Below are positions 39,605 to 51,614 of a stretch of 64,000 bases of DNA, piece by piece. This stretch comes from Afipia sp. GAS231. Lineage in GTDB: Bacteria > Pseudomonadota > Alphaproteobacteria > Rhizobiales > Xanthobacteraceae. The translations under genes were made by a program, and so were the position numbers. The first letter of the stretch is position 1, and each line of letters opens with the position of its first letter. Under the pieces are notes generated by a model, which was not told the DNA's origin, ran no database searches, and saw only the letters and a program-made list of their open reading frames with translations. The stretch is from NCBI RefSeq assembly GCF_900103365.1, contig NZ_LT629703.1, forward strand, positions 248,001 to 312,000, in the 5' to 3' direction.

Positions 39605-40066
39605 TCAGTCCGTCAGCATCGCGCCGACATCGGCCTCGGCGACCACGGTGCCATCCACCTTGGCATCGCCGTGGAACCACCACATCGCCTTGCGGCGGCC
39701 GATCGAGCGCATGTGGTACTCGATGGTATCGCCGGGCATCACCGGCTTGCGAAACTTGCACTTGTCGATGGTGAGGAAATAAACCGCGCGCGGCTTCTCC
39801 GTACCCTCGACCGACTTGATGCCGATGACCCCTGCGGTTTGCGCCATCGCCTCGATCATCATCACGCCGGGATAGACCGGCCGGTCCGGGAAATGCCCGA
39901 GAAACGGCGGCTCGTTGAAGGTGACGTTCTTGATGCCGATACCGCTGTAATCGGTCCGGATATTCTTCACCCGGTCGATCAGCAGCATCGGATAACGGTG
40001 CGGCAGCGTCTTGAGGATCTCGTTGATATCCACGAGCGCAAACCTGACCGGTGCCTCCTCCGTCAT
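39605..40066 (-). CDS. fabZ: 3-hydroxyacyl-ACP dehydratase
   Basis: Dehydrates 3-hydroxyacyl-ACP in fatty-acid elongation and competes with LpxA and LpxD for that substrate. The 153-residue hotdog-fold protein has [16 protein letters not shown] with the catalytic His and [20 protein letters not shown] with the catalytic Glu. Its ATG overlaps the lpxD stop as ATGA, so translation is coupled. lpxA, normally next, is displaced by the KTSC gene. Confidence 0.97.
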   Translation of the reverse strand: MTEEAPVRFALVDINEILKTLPHRYPMLLIDRVKNIRTDYSGIGIKNVTFNEPPFLGHFPDRPVYPGVMMIEAMAQTAGVIGIKSVEGTEKPRAVYFLTIDKCKFRKPVMPGDTIEYHMRSIGRRKAMWWFHGDAKVDGTVVAEADVGAMLTD

Positions 40067-41130
40067 TCCCGTCCCTCGTCCTTGGTGTCGGCCGCAGCGT
40101 CGCGCACCAGCCGCTCCACCGCAATGATCTCCCTAAACCATTGTTTGGTCGGCTTGGCAAAATGACCGCCCCAGCGGCCGTTGGGTGGAATATCGTCCTT
40201 GACCGCGCTCATCGCGGTGACCTGGGCGCCGTCGCCGATCTTGAGGTGGTTGTTGATACCCACCTTGGCGCCGAGCGCGACATTGTCACCGATCGTCAGG
40301 CTGCCCGCGAGCCCGATCTGGGCCGCGAGCAGGCAGTGCCTGCCGATGGTGACATTGTGGCCGATCTGGACCTGATTGTCGATTTTGGTGCCCTCGCCGA
40401 TCACGGTGTCGCGCAGGCTGCCGCGGTCGATACACGTGCCGGCGCCGACCTCGACATGGTTCTGGATCAGGACGCGGCCGGTCTGCGGCACCTTCTGATG
40501 GCCGTCGGGGCCGAAGAAGATGAAGCCGAAGCCGTCCTGCCCGATGTTGCAGCCGGGATGGATCAGAACGTTGTTGCCGATCAGCGCAAACTGGATCGCG
40601 GTGTGCGCGCCGACATTGCAGTCCCGGCCGATCCTGACGTCGGCGCCGATCACGGCGCCCGCGCCGATCACGGTACCGGCGCCGATCTCGACCCGCGGGC
40701 CGATCACCGCCAGCGGATCGACGATCACGCCGTCTTCCAGATGGGCCGACGCGTCGATGATGGCCGACGGCGCGATGCCGTCATTGTCGAACCAGGTCTG
40801 CGGGCGCAGCGCGTCGGCGTGCCATTCGCGCGCGAGGTTGACGAAGGCGCGGAACGGTTGCGCGGCACGCAGCACCGCGACATGGGCCGGAACTCGCGCT
40901 TCGAAACGCGGGCTGACCAGGCAGGCGCCGGCTTTGGTCGCCTTGAGTTCGTCGGCATATTTGAGGTTGTCGAAGAACGCCAGATGCATGGGGCCTGCTT
41001 CGTCCAGCGAAGCCAAACCCCTGATCTTCCGGTCGCCCAGCGCCGGGTCAACCAATACCGCCTTCGTCAGCGCGGCGATCTCGGCCAGCGTCGACGAAGG
41101 AGGTTGCTTGAAGAATATCGGCTGCGCCAT
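40063..41130 (-). CDS. lpxD: UDP-3-O-acylglucosamine N-acyltransferase
   Basis: Third step of lipid A synthesis: N-acylation of UDP-3-O-acylglucosamine. The 355-residue protein has the N-terminal uridine-binding domain ([20 protein letters not shown]) followed by a hexapeptide left-handed helix ([35 protein letters not shown]) with the catalytic His near [20 protein letters not shown]. It ends with a helical C-terminal part. It starts about 30 bases after bamA and overlaps fabZ by four bases. Confidence 0.97.
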   Translation of the reverse strand: MAQPIFFKQPPSSTLAEIAALTKAVLVDPALGDRKIRGLASLDEAGPMHLAFFDNLKYADELKATKAGACLVSPRFEARVPAHVAVLRAAQPFRAFVNLAREWHADALRPQTWFDNDGIAPSAIIDASAHLEDGVIVDPLAVIGPRVEIGAGTVIGAGAVIGADVRIGRDCNVGAHTAIQFALIGNNVLIHPGCNIGQDGFGFIFFGPDGHQKVPQTGRVLIQNHVEVGAGTCIDRGSLRDTVIGEGTKIDNQVQIGHNVTIGRHCLLAAQIGLAGSLTIGDNVALGAKVGINNHLKIGDGAQVTAMSAVKDDIPPNGRWGGHFAKPTKQWFREIIAVERLVRDAAADTKDEGRE

Positions 41131-41162
41131 TCCACCCGTCGCAGTCCGGCCGGTAATCGGAG

Positions 41163-43733
41163 TTAGAACGATGTTCCGCCGCCAAACTTGAATTGCTGCA
41201 CGCGGTCAAACTGTCCCTTGGTGAGCGGAACCGCATAATCGAAGCGCAGCGGACCGAACGGCGACGCCCAGATCAAGCCGACACCGACCGAGGTCCGGAC
41301 GACATTGCCGCTGTCATACTGGAGACCGAGACAGGTGCCGGAGTCGGTCGGCGAGAGCGTCCGCGCAGGCCGGCAGCCGGGCGTATTTCTTTCGCCGGTC
41401 GCGTCCCAGAACGTCGGACCCTTGTAGTCATACAGTCCGCCGGCGTCGGCATAGACCGAGCCCTTGAGGCCGACTTCCTTCGGCAGGAACCAGAACGGCA
41501 TCTGCAATTCCGCCGACACGCCCCAGTATTTGGTGCCGCCGAGCGCGTCGCCGGTACCGAAGGGGTTGATATCGCGCGGGCCGATACCGTTCGGCGCAAA
41601 GCCGCGGACGAGGTTCGGACCCATCTGGAAGTGATCGAGCATCCGCAGTTCGGTGTTGCCGAACTGGTTGAGCATGCCGCCCTGAACGTGGATCAAGCCA
41701 ACGATGTCGGCGACGAGGGGCGTGTAGTACTTCGCGTCGATCGCCGACTTGATGTACTTCACATCGCCGCCGAGGCCGGCGAAGTCCTGCTTCCAGTCGA
41801 TCAACAGACCGTCGGTCGGGTTCTTGTTGTTGTCGAGCGTGTTGTAGTTCAGCGAGTAGCCAACCGACGAGGTCAGTGTCCGGCCGCTCTGCAGTTCCTT
41901 GCGGACCGGCAGCGAAGCTTCGCCATCGCTGAAGCACCACAGGCCGGTGCCCGACGTGTCGGTGGCGGTCTGGCCCCCTGCGGTGGCCGTGCCCCCGTTC
42001 GGAAGTCCGTTCAACGCCGCATAGGCGGGGGTCGGATTGAAGGCGAGCAGTCCGTTGTTTGGATTGTTGTTACAATTTGCCAAGGTACTCGGCAGCTGGA
42101 TTTCCTGCTGATAGATCGAATAGCGCAGCTGCAAAGCGAGATCTTCGCGCAGGCTGAAGCCGAGCCGCGGGCTGAAGCCGAGCGTCTTGGTGCCGTAGGC
42201 GATGTAGCTGTTGGCCAGTTGCTGGCGCTGGAACAGGTCGAGACCCAGCGCGACGCGGTAATCCAGCAGGTACGGGTCGACGAACGACAACGAGTAGCCG
42301 CGCGCATACTGGCCGTAGGTTACCGATGCCTTGGCAAACAGGCCGCGGCCGAGGAAGTTGCGTTCGGAAATACTGACTTCGGCGAGCGCACCGTCGGTCG
42401 TCGAATAGCCGCCCGATACCGAGAAGTCGCCGGTCGACTTTTCTTCCAGATCGACGATCAGGATGATGCGATCGGTCGACGAACCGGGTTCGGTCACGAT
42501 CTTCACGCTCTTGAAGAAGTCGAGATTCTTCAGCCGGCGTTCGGCACGATCGACCAGCGCGCGGTTGTAGGCATCGCCTTCGGAAAGGTCGAATTCACGG
42601 CGGATGACGTAGTCGCGGGTACGGGTGTTGCCGCGAATATTGATGCGCTCGATATAAGTCCGCGGACCTTCGTCGATGGAGAAGACGATCGAGACGGTGT
42701 GCTGCTCGAAGTTGCGGTCGCCGCGCGGGCGCACCACGGCGAACGCATAGCCGCGCCGCGAGGCTTCGATCTGCATCTCCTCGACCGATTTTTCCAGCGC
42801 TTCGGCATTGTAGAGCGAACCGACGGAGACGCGGCTGAAGCCACGCATCGAGGTCGCATCGAGCGTGCCGATGCTGGTCGCGAAATCGACCGACGCGACG
42901 CGGTACTGCTGGCCTTCCTCGATCTTGAAGGTAACGAGGAAGCCCTTCCGCTCCGGATCGTATTCGGTCAGCGCGGCCACCACCTGCACGTCGGCAAAGC
43001 CGTGCTTGAGATAGAAGCGGCGAATCAGGTCGCGATCGGCCTCGACCCGGTCGGGATCGTAGACGTCGGCGCCGCCGAGGAAGCTCAGCAGGTTGGATTC
43101 GTGGGTCTTGATGATGTCCTTGAGGCGATAGGCCGAATAGGCCTGGTTGCCGATGAACTCGATCGATTTGACGCCGGTCTTGCCGCCTTCGGTAATCGTG
43201 AAGACGAGATCGACGCGGTTGTTGGGCTGTTCGATGATTTCAGGCGTGACGCGCACGTCATAGCGGCCCGAACGCCGGTAGATTTCGGCGATACGCTGGG
43301 CATCCGACTGAACCATCGGCCGCGAGAAGGTGCCGCGCGGCTTGGACTGGATTTCCGCCGAAAGCTGCTCGTCCTTGACCTTCTTGTTGCCTTCGAAAGC
43401 GATGCGCCCGATCACGGCGTTTTCGACCACGACTACGACGATCCGGCCGCCAGCCTGGTTGATTCGAACGTCCTGGAACAGGCCGGTCTCGATCAGCGCC
43501 TTGAGGCCGTCATCGATCTGGGCCTGCCCGAGGTGGCCGCCGGGACCCGGCTTGAAATAGGACCTGATGGTCTCGATCTCGACGCGCCGGTTACCCTCAA
43601 CCGCAATCGACGCCACGGTCTGGGCCGCAGCCGGCGCAGACATAAGCACGCTGCCGAGCGTGGCAGCCGCCGGCACGGCGAACATGATCAGGGTAGCCAA
43701 CAAGCCGCCCCGCACTCGCATTCCAAACATCAT
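41163..43733 (-). CDS. bamA: Outer-membrane protein assembly factor BamA
   Basis: Central barrel of the BAM complex that inserts outer-membrane proteins. The roughly 856-residue precursor has a signal peptide ([20 protein letters not shown] ending PAAAQ), five POTRA domains ([40 protein letters not shown] and further units) and a 16-strand barrel from about residue 430, ending FKFGGGTSF with the terminal Phe. [16 protein letters not shown] is the lid-lock loop region. The frame is open to a GTG overlapping the rseP stop at 43910, but that start would bury the signal peptide, so the ATG at 43733 (AAGGG upstream) is preferred. Barrel lipoprotein partners are not in the window. Confidence 0.95.
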   Translation of the reverse strand: MMFGMRVRGGLLATLIMFAVPAAATLGSVLMSAPAAAQTVASIAVEGNRRVEIETIRSYFKPGPGGHLGQAQIDDGLKALIETGLFQDVRINQAGGRIVVVVVENAVIGRIAFEGNKKVKDEQLSAEIQSKPRGTFSRPMVQSDAQRIAEIYRRSGRYDVRVTPEIIEQPNNRVDLVFTITEGGKTGVKSIEFIGNQAYSAYRLKDIIKTHESNLLSFLGGADVYDPDRVEADRDLIRRFYLKHGFADVQVVAALTEYDPERKGFLVTFKIEEGQQYRVASVDFATSIGTLDATSMRGFSRVSVGSLYNAEALEKSVEEMQIEASRRGYAFAVVRPRGDRNFEQHTVSIVFSIDEGPRTYIERINIRGNTRTRDYVIRREFDLSEGDAYNRALVDRAERRLKNLDFFKSVKIVTEPGSSTDRIILIVDLEEKSTGDFSVSGGYSTTDGALAEVSISERNFLGRGLFAKASVTYGQYARGYSLSFVDPYLLDYRVALGLDLFQRQQLANSYIAYGTKTLGFSPRLGFSLREDLALQLRYSIYQQEIQLPSTLANCNNNPNNGLLAFNPTPAYAALNGLPNGGTATAGGQTATDTSGTGLWCFSDGEASLPVRKELQSGRTLTSSVGYSLNYNTLDNNKNPTDGLLIDWKQDFAGLGGDVKYIKSAIDAKYYTPLVADIVGLIHVQGGMLNQFGNTELRMLDHFQMGPNLVRGFAPNGIGPRDINPFGTGDALGGTKYWGVSAELQMPFWFLPKEVGLKGSVYADAGGLYDYKGPTFWDATGERNTPGCRPARTLSPTDSGTCLGLQYDSGNVVRTSVGVGLIWASPFGPLRFDYAVPLTKGQFDRVQQFKFGGGTSF

Positions 43734-43906
43734 GCGCAAAGCGCCCTTATCATCCCGATGCCGGCCCGCACCCCTACGAACCGACAGATTCCCATTTGCT
43801 GCACTGCTTGTAGCCAATTTAGCCGGAGCGGCAAACCGCGCATCGCCGTGCGATTCCATTTTCATTCCAAGACGTTGCCAATGGGCAACGTCACAAAAAA
43901 GCCGCT

Positions 43907-45061
43907 TCACGATGCCGCCAGATGCAGAATGTCGTTATAGGTCGCAAACACCATCAACATCAGTACCAACCCCAACCCGATTCGGAAGCCCATCTCCTGG
44001 GCCCGCTCCGACAACGGACGCCCCCGCACGGCTTCCACCGCATAGAACAAAAGGTGACCGCCATCCAAAAGCGGCACCGGAAACAGATTCAACAGGCCGA
44101 TCGAGATCGACAGCACCGCCGCGAGGTGAATCAGGGCGGCAAGGCCGATGGTGGCGACCTGGCCGGAGATCTGGGCGATCCGCAGCGGACCGCCGACCTG
44201 ATCGGCGGCTTCGCGGCCGGTGAAGACGCCGCCGATATAGGCCAGCGTCCGGTCGACCACGAACCAGGTCTCCTTGACGCCGAGCCAGAGCGCGGTCGCG
44301 GGGTTGACCCGCTCGGTCACGACATCGCCCGGGTTGGTCGCACGGGTAATGCCCAAAATACCGAGCCGATGCACGTTTCCGAACGAGTCCTTTTGTTCGC
44401 GCTGCTCAGGCGTCGCGCGCAACTGCACGGTGGAATCGCCGCGCTTGATGGTGAAGTTCAGGGTATCGCCGCCATGAATGCTGACAATCCGCTGCATGTC
44501 GGAGAAGCTGCCGATAACGGCGCCATCGATCACCGTGACGACGTCGCCGACTTCGAAGCCGGCGCGTTCAGCCGCACTGCCTGTTTCGATCTTGTCGACG
44601 CGCGCGGTGGTAGAGGGCTTGCCGAAGAACGTGAACAGGCAGGTGAAGATCACGATCGCGAGGATGAAATTCGCGATCGGGCCGGCAGCGACGATCGCGG
44701 CGCGCGGACCGACCTTCTTGTGATGGAACGAGCCGGCCCGCTCCTCCTCGGTCATGTTGGCAAGCGTCTCGGCCGAGGCCGGCGTAGAGGCCTCCGATTC
44801 GTCGCCGAAAAACTTCACATAGCCGCCGAGCGGGATCGCGGAGATCTTCCAGCGGGTGCCATGGCGGTCGTTGAACCCTGCGAGTTCCGGCCCGAAACCG
44901 AGCGAGAACGTTAACACCTTCACGCCCGCCCAGCGGGCGACCAGAAAGTGGCCGAGCTCATGGAAGAAAACAACGATGGTCAGGACGAACAGGAAGGGAA
45001 TGGCGTAACCGATGAGCCCATGGCCCAACGTATTGAAACTATGTAGAAAAAACTCGATCAT
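43907..45061 (-). CDS. rseP: RIP metalloprotease RseP (site-2 protease)
   Basis: An inner-membrane zinc protease that cuts membrane-bound anti-sigma factors and signal-peptide remnants. The 384-residue protein has the active-site HELGH at residues 34-38 (VVFFHELGHFLVARWAGVKV), the PDZ domain around 150-230 (DKIETGSAAERAGFEVGDVV) and the second zinc ligand motif LLNLFPVPLLDGGHLLFYAV. Three or four membrane segments surround these. GAGGGG lies six bases before the ATG. It follows dxr by 43 bases and precedes bamA, the standard order. Confidence 0.97.
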   Translation of the reverse strand: MIEFFLHSFNTLGHGLIGYAIPFLFVLTIVVFFHELGHFLVARWAGVKVLTFSLGFGPELAGFNDRHGTRWKISAIPLGGYVKFFGDESEASTPASAETLANMTEEERAGSFHHKKVGPRAAIVAAGPIANFILAIVIFTCLFTFFGKPSTTARVDKIETGSAAERAGFEVGDVVTVIDGAVIGSFSDMQRIVSIHGGDTLNFTIKRGDSTVQLRATPEQREQKDSFGNVHRLGILGITRATNPGDVVTERVNPATALWLGVKETWFVVDRTLAYIGGVFTGREAADQVGGPLRIAQISGQVATIGLAALIHLAAVLSISIGLLNLFPVPLLDGGHLLFYAVEAVRGRPLSERAQEMGFRIGLGLVLMLMVFATYNDILHLAAS

Positions 45062-45104
45062 TCGTTTCCCCTCGACGCGAGCCGGTAGCCCCGTCCTTAA
45101 CCCT

Positions 45105-46328
45105 CTAGGATGCCTTTAAGGCAATTTGAGGCAATAGGGAGGCAGCTTTATTTCTCGCGGCATGGTCAACGGAAATCGCGTCGTCCGCCGAGGTCAAAGG
45201 CGCGAGATTCCCGGAGCGAATCCAGTCGTTGATGGTGGCTTCGACAAGGCGCGCGATCGCCCCGAATTTGATCTGGCCGGCGATGAAAGCAGCCACCGCC
45301 ACTTCGTTGGCAGCGTTGAATACCGTGGTCGCGCCGCCGCCGGCGCGCAGGGCATCATAGGCCAGCCGCAGCCCCGGAAACCGGACGAAATCGGGCGCCT
45401 CGAATGTCAGCGAGCCGATCTTGGCCAGATCCAGCCGCGCTGAGGGGCCGACGATTCGATTCGGCCATCCGAGGCAATGCGCGATCGGAATCCGCATGTC
45501 GGGCGCGCCGAGCTGGGCGACCACGGAGCGGTCGGAGAACTCGACCATGCCGTGGACGATCGACTGCGGATGCACGAGCACGTCGATCTCGTCGGCGCTC
45601 AGGCCAAACAGATACGAGGCTTCGATGACCTCGAGGCCCTTGTTCATCATCGAGGCCGAATCGATCGTGATCTTCTGGCCCATGCTCCAGTTCGGATGTT
45701 TCAACGCCTGCGCCAGCGTCGCCTGCTCGATATCGGCGGCGGCCCAGGTGCGGAACGGCCCGCCGGACGCGGTGATGATCACCCGCACCAGTTCATCGCG
45801 GTTGCCGGACGAAAGCGCCTGAAACAACGCGTTATGTTCGGAATCCGCGGGCAGGATGCAGGCCCCTGCCTTGGCGGCGCGCTGCATGAAGAAATCGCCG
45901 GCACAAACCAGGCATTCCTTGTTGGCAAGCGCAACCGAAGCGCCGCGATCGACCGCCGCCAGCGCGGGCTTCAATCCGGCGGCGCCGCTGACGGCCGCCA
46001 TCACCCAGTCGGCGGGACGCGCGGCGGCTTCGATGATCGCGCTTTCGCCGGCGCCGCATTCGGTGCGGGTGCCAGCGAGAGCGGCCTTCAACTCGCCGAG
46101 CCGTGCAGGATCCGCGATCGCCGCAAACCGCGCCCCGAATTCCTTCGCAAGTTTTGCAAGTCCCTCGACGTTGGAATTCGCCGTCAGCGCCTCGACCTGA
46201 TAGCGGTCGCGCGCGCCCCGCAGCAAATCCATGGTGCTGTCGCCGATCGACCCGGTAGCGCCCAGGACCGTGACCGTACGCACGGCGGAAGCCGCGGCCT
46301 TGTTGTTACGCAATGGAACTGCGCTCAT
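45105..46328 (-). CDS. dxr: 1-deoxy-D-xylulose 5-phosphate reductoisomerase
   Basis: Makes 2-C-methyl-D-erythritol 4-phosphate with NADPH, second step of the non-mevalonate isoprenoid pathway. The 407-residue protein has [20 protein letters not shown] for [34 protein letters not shown] with the metal-binding Asp and Glu, and [26 protein letters not shown]. The ATG at 46328 has GGTGA about six bases upstream; an earlier start would add a non-conserved 32-residue leader. It is preceded by cdsA after four bases, so the genes are co-translated. Confidence 0.97.
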   Translation of the reverse strand: MSAVPLRNNKAAASAVRTVTVLGATGSIGDSTMDLLRGARDRYQVEALTANSNVEGLAKLAKEFGARFAAIADPARLGELKAALAGTRTECGAGESAIIEAAARPADWVMAAVSGAAGLKPALAAVDRGASVALANKECLVCAGDFFMQRAAKAGACILPADSEHNALFQALSSGNRDELVRVIITASGGPFRTWAAADIEQATLAQALKHPNWSMGQKITIDSASMMNKGLEVIEASYLFGLSADEIDVLVHPQSIVHGMVEFSDRSVVAQLGAPDMRIPIAHCLGWPNRIVGPSARLDLAKIGSLTFEAPDFVRFPGLRLAYDALRAGGGATTVFNAANEVAVAAFIAGQIKFGAIARLVEATINDWIRSGNLAPLTSADDAISVDHAARNKAASLLPQIALKAS

Positions 46329-46332
46329 CGTT

Positions 46333-47187
46333 TCACCAAACCATAAGACCGCGGCCGACGCCATCGGCACCACCGCGCAGGAACCCGAAAACTGCCGCCA
46401 GAACGACGGCTGCGACAAACCCATCCAGCCGGTCCATCAACCCGCCATGGCCGGGAATGATGTGGCTGGAATCCTTTACGCCGAAACGCCGCTTCACGGC
46501 GGATTCGAACAGATCGCCAAGCTGCGAGGCGACCGAGAGGATGGCGGCCGAGACCAGCAGCGGGACGGTCCTGCCGAGATCGAAGGCCGCAAATCCGCAC
46601 GCCACGGCCAGGCTGGTGGCAAAACCGCCCACCGCCCCCGCCCAGGTCTTCTTTGGACTGACGCTCGGCCAGAGTTTGGGGCCGCCGATGCCGCGCCCGG
46701 CGAAATAGCCGCCGCTATCGGTGACCCAGACGATGAAAAACACGAACATCAGCGCCGCAAAGCCTTTGACGGGATCGAGACGCAGCAGCACCGAGGCGAT
46801 CTCGGCAGCCGCCGCGTAGCAAAATCCCGCCGCCGCCCAGCCTCGCCGGTCCGGCGCCGTTGCAGCGACCGCGACGAGCCCGATCGCGAGCACAATCAAG
46901 GCGGCATCGATCCGTCCAACCGCGAAGCAAATCCCGCCAATCGCCAGCGCAACGCCGCCTCTGATGCTCAACGCCAGCGCCGCAAGGCCGACCACCGCCA
47001 GCCATTCCACGAACAGGCCAATGGCGGCCGCCGTGACCAGTGCGGTCCACAGCCAGCCGCCGGCATAGGCGATCGCCACCGCCAACGGGATCAATACCGC
47101 GGCCACCACAACTCGCATCAGGAGGTTGCGCGAACTGGATTCGGGCGCGGCTTCCGCTGCCGCCGGCGCGGCGTCGTTCTCGGTCAC
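46333..47187 (-). CDS. cdsA: Phosphatidate cytidylyltransferase
   Basis: Converts phosphatidic acid and CTP to CDP-diacylglycerol, the branch point of phospholipid synthesis, in the inner membrane. The 284-residue protein has about eight membrane helices ([20 protein letters not shown] and more) and the CdsA signature [20 protein letters not shown], then GGLMDRLD. The start is a GTG at 47187, which overlaps the uppS TGA as GTGA; the open frame before it is not conserved. The enzyme uses CTP from PyrG, encoded 44 kb away. Confidence 0.96.
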   Translation of the reverse strand: MTENDAAPAAAEAAPESSSRNLLMRVVVAAVLIPLAVAIAYAGGWLWTALVTAAAIGLFVEWLAVVGLAALALSIRGGVALAIGGICFAVGRIDAALIVLAIGLVAVAATAPDRRGWAAAGFCYAAAAEIASVLLRLDPVKGFAALMFVFFIVWVTDSGGYFAGRGIGGPKLWPSVSPKKTWAGAVGGFATSLAVACGFAAFDLGRTVPLLVSAAILSVASQLGDLFESAVKRRFGVKDSSHIIPGHGGLMDRLDGFVAAVVLAAVFGFLRGGADGVGRGLMVW

Positions 47188-47942
47188 GAGCCGGTTTTCG
47201 CGGCCAGACCGCCGAAACGGCGTTCCCGCCTGGCGTATTCGGCAATCGCGCTTTCGAGCGCGGCCTTGTCGAAATCCGGCCAGTGGATCGGCACGAACAC
47301 GAGTTCGCTGTAGGCCGCCTGCCACATCAGGAAGTTCGACAGCCGCTGTTCGCCGCTGGTGCGAATGATCAGGTCGGGATCGGGAATGTCGGGCGCATCG
47401 AGATATTGCCCGAGCTGGTCGGCGTCGATCGACGCGGCGTCGCGCTTGCCTTCGGCCACTTCGCGCGCCAGCCGTTGGGCTGCCTTGGCGATCTCCTGGC
47501 GCGATCCGTAATTGAACGCGACCACCAGATTGAGCTTGCTGTTGGCCTTGGTCAGCTCTTCGGCTTCGTTCAGCAGCGCGCAGATATCCGCATCCAGCCC
47601 TTCCCGCTCGCCGATCACGCGGACGCGGACGCCGTCGCGATGCAGTGTCGCCAGATCATTGCGGATGAAGCGGCGCAGCAGGCCGAACAGATCGCCGATT
47701 TCAGTCGCCGGCCGCGACCAGTTCTCCGAGCTGAATGAAAAGATCGTCAGATAGAGCACGCCGAGTTCATGGGAAGCCCGCACCACGCGGCGCAACGCCT
47801 CGACGCCGCGGCGATGGCCTTCCGCACGCGGCAGACCGCGCGCCGCCGCCCAGCGCCCGTTTCCGTCCATGATGATCGCCACATGCAACGGAACGGTTCG
47901 ATCCGATCCTTCCGTTGCTGGGGCCGCGGCGTTAGACATCAT
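47184..47942 (-). CDS. uppS: Undecaprenyl diphosphate synthase
   Basis: A cis-prenyltransferase that makes the C55 carrier lipid of peptidoglycan and O-antigen. The 252-residue protein has [53 protein letters not shown] and [29 protein letters not shown]. The Asp of IIMDGNG binds magnesium. Two adjacent ATGs occur at 47942 and 47939; I used the outer. It ends with a GTGA overlap to cdsA. With dxr it forms the isoprenoid part of this cluster. Confidence 0.97.
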   Translation of the reverse strand: MMSNAAAPATEGSDRTVPLHVAIIMDGNGRWAAARGLPRAEGHRRGVEALRRVVRASHELGVLYLTIFSFSSENWSRPATEIGDLFGLLRRFIRNDLATLHRDGVRVRVIGEREGLDADICALLNEAEELTKANSKLNLVVAFNYGSRQEIAKAAQRLAREVAEGKRDAASIDADQLGQYLDAPDIPDPDLIIRTSGEQRLSNFLMWQAAYSELVFVPIHWPDFDKAALESAIAEYARRERRFGGLAAKTGS

Positions 47943-48025
47943 TCGAATTCCAGGATCAGTCCCAAAGTCTTGATCGCCAAATCTTGCTCGCAAAGCCTCG
48001 ATTGCAGTGTCTCGGTCTTCCGTTA

Positions 48026-48589
48026 TCAAACGGTGAGGATTTCCTTTTCCTTCGCCGCCAGCAACTGGTCGATTTCGGCGATCATGGCGTCGGTGGCTTT
48101 CTGCACGTCGTTGTCGAGGCGCTTCTGATCGTCTTCGGAAATCTCGTGATTCTTCTCGAGCTTCTTGACGGTGTCCATGCCATCGCGACGGACATGGCGA
48201 ACGGCGACCTTGGCCGCTTCGGCATATTTATGCGCGACCTTCACCAGTTCCTTGCGGCGCTCCTCGTTGAGCTCCGGAATCCGAAGGCGCAGCACCTGCC
48301 CTTCGGTGGCGGGGCTGAGGCCGAGGTTGGAATCGACGATCGCCTTCTCCACGGCCTTGACCATCGACTTGTCCCAGACCTGCACGGACAGAAGCCGCGG
48401 CTCCGGCACGCTGACGGTGGCAAGCTGGTTGAGCGGCATATGCGAACCGTAGGCTTCCACCTGCACCGGCTCCAGCATCGACGCCGCCGCGCGGCCGGTG
48501 CGCAGACCGCCGAGTTCGTGCTTGAGTGCCTGGGTGGCGCCTTGCATGCGGCGCTTCACTTCGTTGATGTCAAAACCTGGCGTGGGCAT
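48026..48589 (-). CDS. frr: Ribosome recycling factor
   Basis: With EF-G splits ribosomes after termination. The 187-residue protein has [40 protein letters not shown], and the helical hairpin domain including [20 protein letters not shown] and [26 protein letters not shown] lies before the ATG. It lies between pyrH (70 bases) and uppS (80 bases), the usual place. Confidence 0.97.
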   Translation of the reverse strand: MPTPGFDINEVKRRMQGATQALKHELGGLRTGRAAASMLEPVQVEAYGSHMPLNQLATVSVPEPRLLSVQVWDKSMVKAVEKAIVDSNLGLSPATEGQVLRLRIPELNEERRKELVKVAHKYAEAAKVAVRHVRRDGMDTVKKLEKNHEISEDDQKRLDNDVQKATDAMIAEIDQLLAAKEKEILTV

Positions 48590-48661
48590 AACGCTCTCCC
48601 CTCCTCAAGAAAACCTGCCGCCGGCATCCTGGCGCCGGCGGTTAGAAGCACTACCGGCGTT

Positions 48662-49378
48662 TCAGCCGGCGACGACCGTGCCGTGGCCGGTACCGCGCAG
48701 GATCGCGCCGATCGAACCCGGCTCGGCGATCGAGAATACGATGATAGGCAGCGACGTCTCGCGGGCAAGGGCGAATGCGGTTGCATCCATCACCTTGTAA
48801 CTACCTTCGATGGCCTGCGAATGCGTCAGGCGGTCGAAACGCTTGGCTGACGGGTCCTTTTTGGGGTCGGCGCTGTAAACGCCATCGACATTGGTGGCTT
48901 TGAGCACCGCCTCGGCGCCAATTTCGGCCGCCCGCAGCACCGCGGTGGTGTCGGTGGTGAAGAAGGGATTGCCGGTTCCACCGCCGAGCAGCACGATTCG
49001 TCCCTCGGAAAGGTATTTGTGCGCTGCACTGCGGGTGAACAGCTCGGACACCTCCGGCATCACGAACGCCGACAGGGTCCGCGCCGGCGTCCCCTTGCGC
49101 TCGATCGCCGCTTCCAGCGCCAGGCAGTTCATCATGGTGGCGAGCATGCCCATGGTGTCGCCGGTGGGGCGCGACACGCCGCGGGAGGACACTTCGACGC
49201 CGCGAAAGATATTACCGCCGCCGATCACGACGGCGACCTCAACCCCGAGCTTCTTCGCAGCAATCAGGTCGTCGGCAACGCGGTCGATGGTGGGCTGGTC
49301 GATGCCGAAGGACTGGCTGCCGGCGAGAAATTCGCCCGAGAGCTTGATCACGACGCGACGGTAGACCGGCTCAGCCAT
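48662..49378 (-). CDS. pyrH: UMP kinase
   Basis: Phosphorylates UMP to UDP, feeding PyrG-dependent CTP synthesis. The 238-residue hexameric kinase has [80 protein letters not shown] and [20 protein letters not shown]. It lies 70 bases downstream of tsf and upstream of frr, the conserved bacterial order. Confidence 0.97.
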   Translation of the reverse strand: MAEPVYRRVVIKLSGEFLAGSQSFGIDQPTIDRVADDLIAAKKLGVEVAVVIGGGNIFRGVEVSSRGVSRPTGDTMGMLATMMNCLALEAAIERKGTPARTLSAFVMPEVSELFTRSAAHKYLSEGRIVLLGGGTGNPFFTTDTTAVLRAAEIGAEAVLKATNVDGVYSADPKKDPSAKRFDRLTHSQAIEGSYKVMDATAFALARETSLPIIVFSIAEPGSIGAILRGTGHGTVVAG

Positions 49379-49450
49379 TGCTACTCGCTTCCTTGTCCCG
49401 CGCAGACAACTCCCGGCGCGAAAGGCGCCGGAAGCCTGTTCTGACAGCGG

Positions 49451-50374
49451 TTATTTCTTGCCGCTGACCGCCGCGACTTCGGCTGCGAAATCGGATTCCT
49501 GCTTTTCGATTCCCTCGCCGAGAGCATAGCGCACAAAGCCGGTAATCTTCACAGGTCCGCCGACCTTGCCTTCGGCTTCCTTGACCGCCTGGGCCACCGA
49601 CTTGCCGGTATCGTGGATGAAGGCCTGCTCGAGCAGGCAGACTTCCTTGTAATAGGTCTTCAGACCGGACTCGACGATCTTCTCGATCAAGTTCTCGGCC
49701 TTGCCCTGCTGGCGATACTTGTCGGCCAACACGTCCTTTTCGCGCTTCACGGTCACGGGATCGAGCCCGGCCGGATCGAGCGCCAGCGGATTGGTGGCGG
49801 CGACATGCATGGCCAACTGACGGCCGAGGGCCGCGAGTTCGTCGGTCTTGCCGGGGGACTCGAGCGCCACCAGTACGCCCATCTTGCCGGCGCCGTCGAT
49901 GACCGCGCCATGGACGTAGCTCGCCACCACGCCCTTGCCGACTTCTAGCAAGGCCGCACGGCGCAGCGACATGTTTTCGCCGATGGTGGCGATCGCGTCC
50001 GAAATCGCGATCTCGACCGTGACGTCGCCGACCTTGGCGGCCTTGATCGCTTCGACGTCGGCGCCGGTCTTGAGCGCGACCTGGGCGACCATCTTGACGA
50101 GGCCCTGGAACTGCTCGTTGCGGGCGACGAAGTCGGTCTCGGAGTTGACTTCGACGACCACGCCCTTGGTGCCCGAGGTCACGGCGCCGATCAGGCCTTC
50201 AGCGGCAACGCGGCCGGCCTTCTTGGCAGCCTTCGACAGACCCTTCTTGCGAAGCCAATCCTGCGCCGCCGTCATGTCGCCGGCGGTTTCGGTCAGCGCC
50301 GCCTTGCAGTCCATCATGCCTGCGCCGGTCGACTCGCGCAGTTCCTTGACCATGCCAGCAGAGATCGTTGCCAT
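49451..50374 (-). CDS. tsf: Elongation factor Ts
   Basis: Exchanges GDP for GTP on EF-Tu. The 307-residue protein has [20 protein letters not shown] with the TDFV-type core [20 protein letters not shown] later, and a C-terminal helical domain with [20 protein letters not shown] and [20 protein letters not shown]. The N-terminal UBA-like helices are visible. It lies about 130 bases downstream of rpsB, with an intercistronic hairpin between, as in other bacteria. Confidence 0.97.
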   Translation of the reverse strand: MATISAGMVKELRESTGAGMMDCKAALTETAGDMTAAQDWLRKKGLSKAAKKAGRVAAEGLIGAVTSGTKGVVVEVNSETDFVARNEQFQGLVKMVAQVALKTGADVEAIKAAKVGDVTVEIAISDAIATIGENMSLRRAALLEVGKGVVASYVHGAVIDGAGKMGVLVALESPGKTDELAALGRQLAMHVAATNPLALDPAGLDPVTVKREKDVLADKYRQQGKAENLIEKIVESGLKTYYKEVCLLEQAFIHDTGKSVAQAVKEAEGKVGGPVKITGFVRYALGEGIEKQESDFAAEVAAVSGKK

Positions 50375-50468
50375 CGTTGGATATCCTTCTTGCCTGTTAG
50401 CCGCGGGCGCGGCGCACGCTTTGCGCCGTGCCGCTATCAGCTACCGGGATGCCGTATCGGGAAAATGA

Positions 50469-50498
50469 ACCGGTGGCCGACAAAGCCGGCCACCCGGT
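50469..50498 (-). other. Intercistronic hairpin between rpsB and tsf
   Basis: ACCGGTGGCCG at 50469-50479 pairs with CGGCCACCCGGT at 50487-50498 with one bulged base and a short loop. It starts eight bases after the rpsB stop. On the minus strand only a weak TTCATTTT follows, so it may be a leaky attenuator that lowers tsf relative to rpsB, as described for E. coli rpsB-tsf. Confidence 0.6.
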
Positions 50499-50505
50499 AA
50501 TACTG

Positions 50506-51504
50506 TTATTCCGCTTCCGCGGTCAGCGTCTTGGCCTGGGCGACCCAGCCATCGGCGCGGCTCGGAAGTCCGACCTCTTCGCCGATCTTGTGCGCGGTGG
50601 CGTGGTCGAGTTCGGCGAGCTGCCAGTAGTGGAAGATGCCGAGATCGTTGAATTTCTTCTCGATCGCACCCGACACGCCGGTGAGCTTCTTGAGGTTGTC
50701 GGCGGTGCCGCGCGGGCCGGCCAGACCCTGGAAGCCGGTCGGCTGTGCGGCCGGAAGTTCTTCCTGAACAACCGGCTTGGTGAAGGCGCCGGTGTCGATC
50801 CCGGACTCGCCCTGGGCGCGCGAAATGCCGTCGATGGCGGCGCGGGCCACCAGGTCGCAATACAGCGAGATGGCGCGGCCGGCATCGTCATTGCCCGGCA
50901 CGACATAGGTGATGCCCTTGGGATCGGAATTGGTATCGACGATCGCGGCAACGGGAATGTTGAGCCGCTGCGCTTCCTGGATCGCGATGTCTTCCTTGTT
51001 GGTGTCGATCACGAAGATCATGTCGGGAAGCCCGCCCATGTCCTTGATGCCGCCGAGCGAACGGTCGAGCTTGTCGCGCTCGCGCTGCAGCGTCAGCCGC
51101 TCCTTCTTGGTGTAGGCGTTGGCATCGCCCGAGGAGAGCACCTCATCGAGGTGACGCAGGCGCTTGATCGAGCCCGAAATCGTCTTCCAGTTGGTCAGCG
51201 TGCCGCCGAGCCAGCGCGAATTGACGAAGTACTGCGCCGAACGCTTCGCAGCCTCGGCAACGCCGTCCTGCGCCTGGCGCTTGGTGCCGACGAACAGGAT
51301 ACGGCCGCCCTTGGCGACGGTGTCCGAGACCGCCGTCAGCGCCTTATGCAGCAACGGCACGGTCTGGGCGAGATCGATGATATGGATGTTGTTGCGGGCG
51401 CCGAAAATGAACTCTGCCATTTTCGGATTCCAGCGGTGGGATTGGTGGCCAAAGTGCACGCCGGCTTCAAGCAGCTGGCGCATAGAAAAATCGGGTACCG
51501 ACAT
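50506..51504 (-). CDS. rpsB: 30S ribosomal protein S2
   Basis: Small-subunit protein needed for S1 binding and initiation. The 332-residue protein has [77 protein letters not shown] and [20 protein letters not shown]. The last 80 residues are an alphaproteobacterial extension with a helix-hairpin-helix-like [20 protein letters not shown], which E. coli S2 lacks. It is the first gene of the large minus-strand cluster and has a promoter about 110 bases upstream. Confidence 0.98.
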   Translation of the reverse strand: MSVPDFSMRQLLEAGVHFGHQSHRWNPKMAEFIFGARNNIHIIDLAQTVPLLHKALTAVSDTVAKGGRILFVGTKRQAQDGVAEAAKRSAQYFVNSRWLGGTLTNWKTISGSIKRLRHLDEVLSSGDANAYTKKERLTLQRERDKLDRSLGGIKDMGGLPDMIFVIDTNKEDIAIQEAQRLNIPVAAIVDTNSDPKGITYVVPGNDDAGRAISLYCDLVARAAIDGISRAQGESGIDTGAFTKPVVQEELPAAQPTGFQGLAGPRGTADNLKKLTGVSGAIEKKFNDLGIFHYWQLAELDHATAHKIGEEVGLPSRADGWVAQAKTLTAEAE

Positions 51505-51614
51505 CGTTCAATTCTCCGGTTGGTTCCTCCGGAAGCGTGTGAGCAGACGAGCCTTATGGCCCGGTTGCCACCGGACGGCCTTTGAGAGCCATGCTTCCGT
51601 GTGAGATGGCGCGG

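Noticed and set aside
43734..43910. GTG start of bamA overlapping the rseP stop
   Set aside because: It would add about 59 residues before the signal peptide. The ATG at 43733 puts the signal peptide at the N-terminus.
41193..43940. Open frame of 915 codons opposite bamA
   Set aside because: Same kind of GC-driven antisense frame; no domain is visible and bamA is certain.
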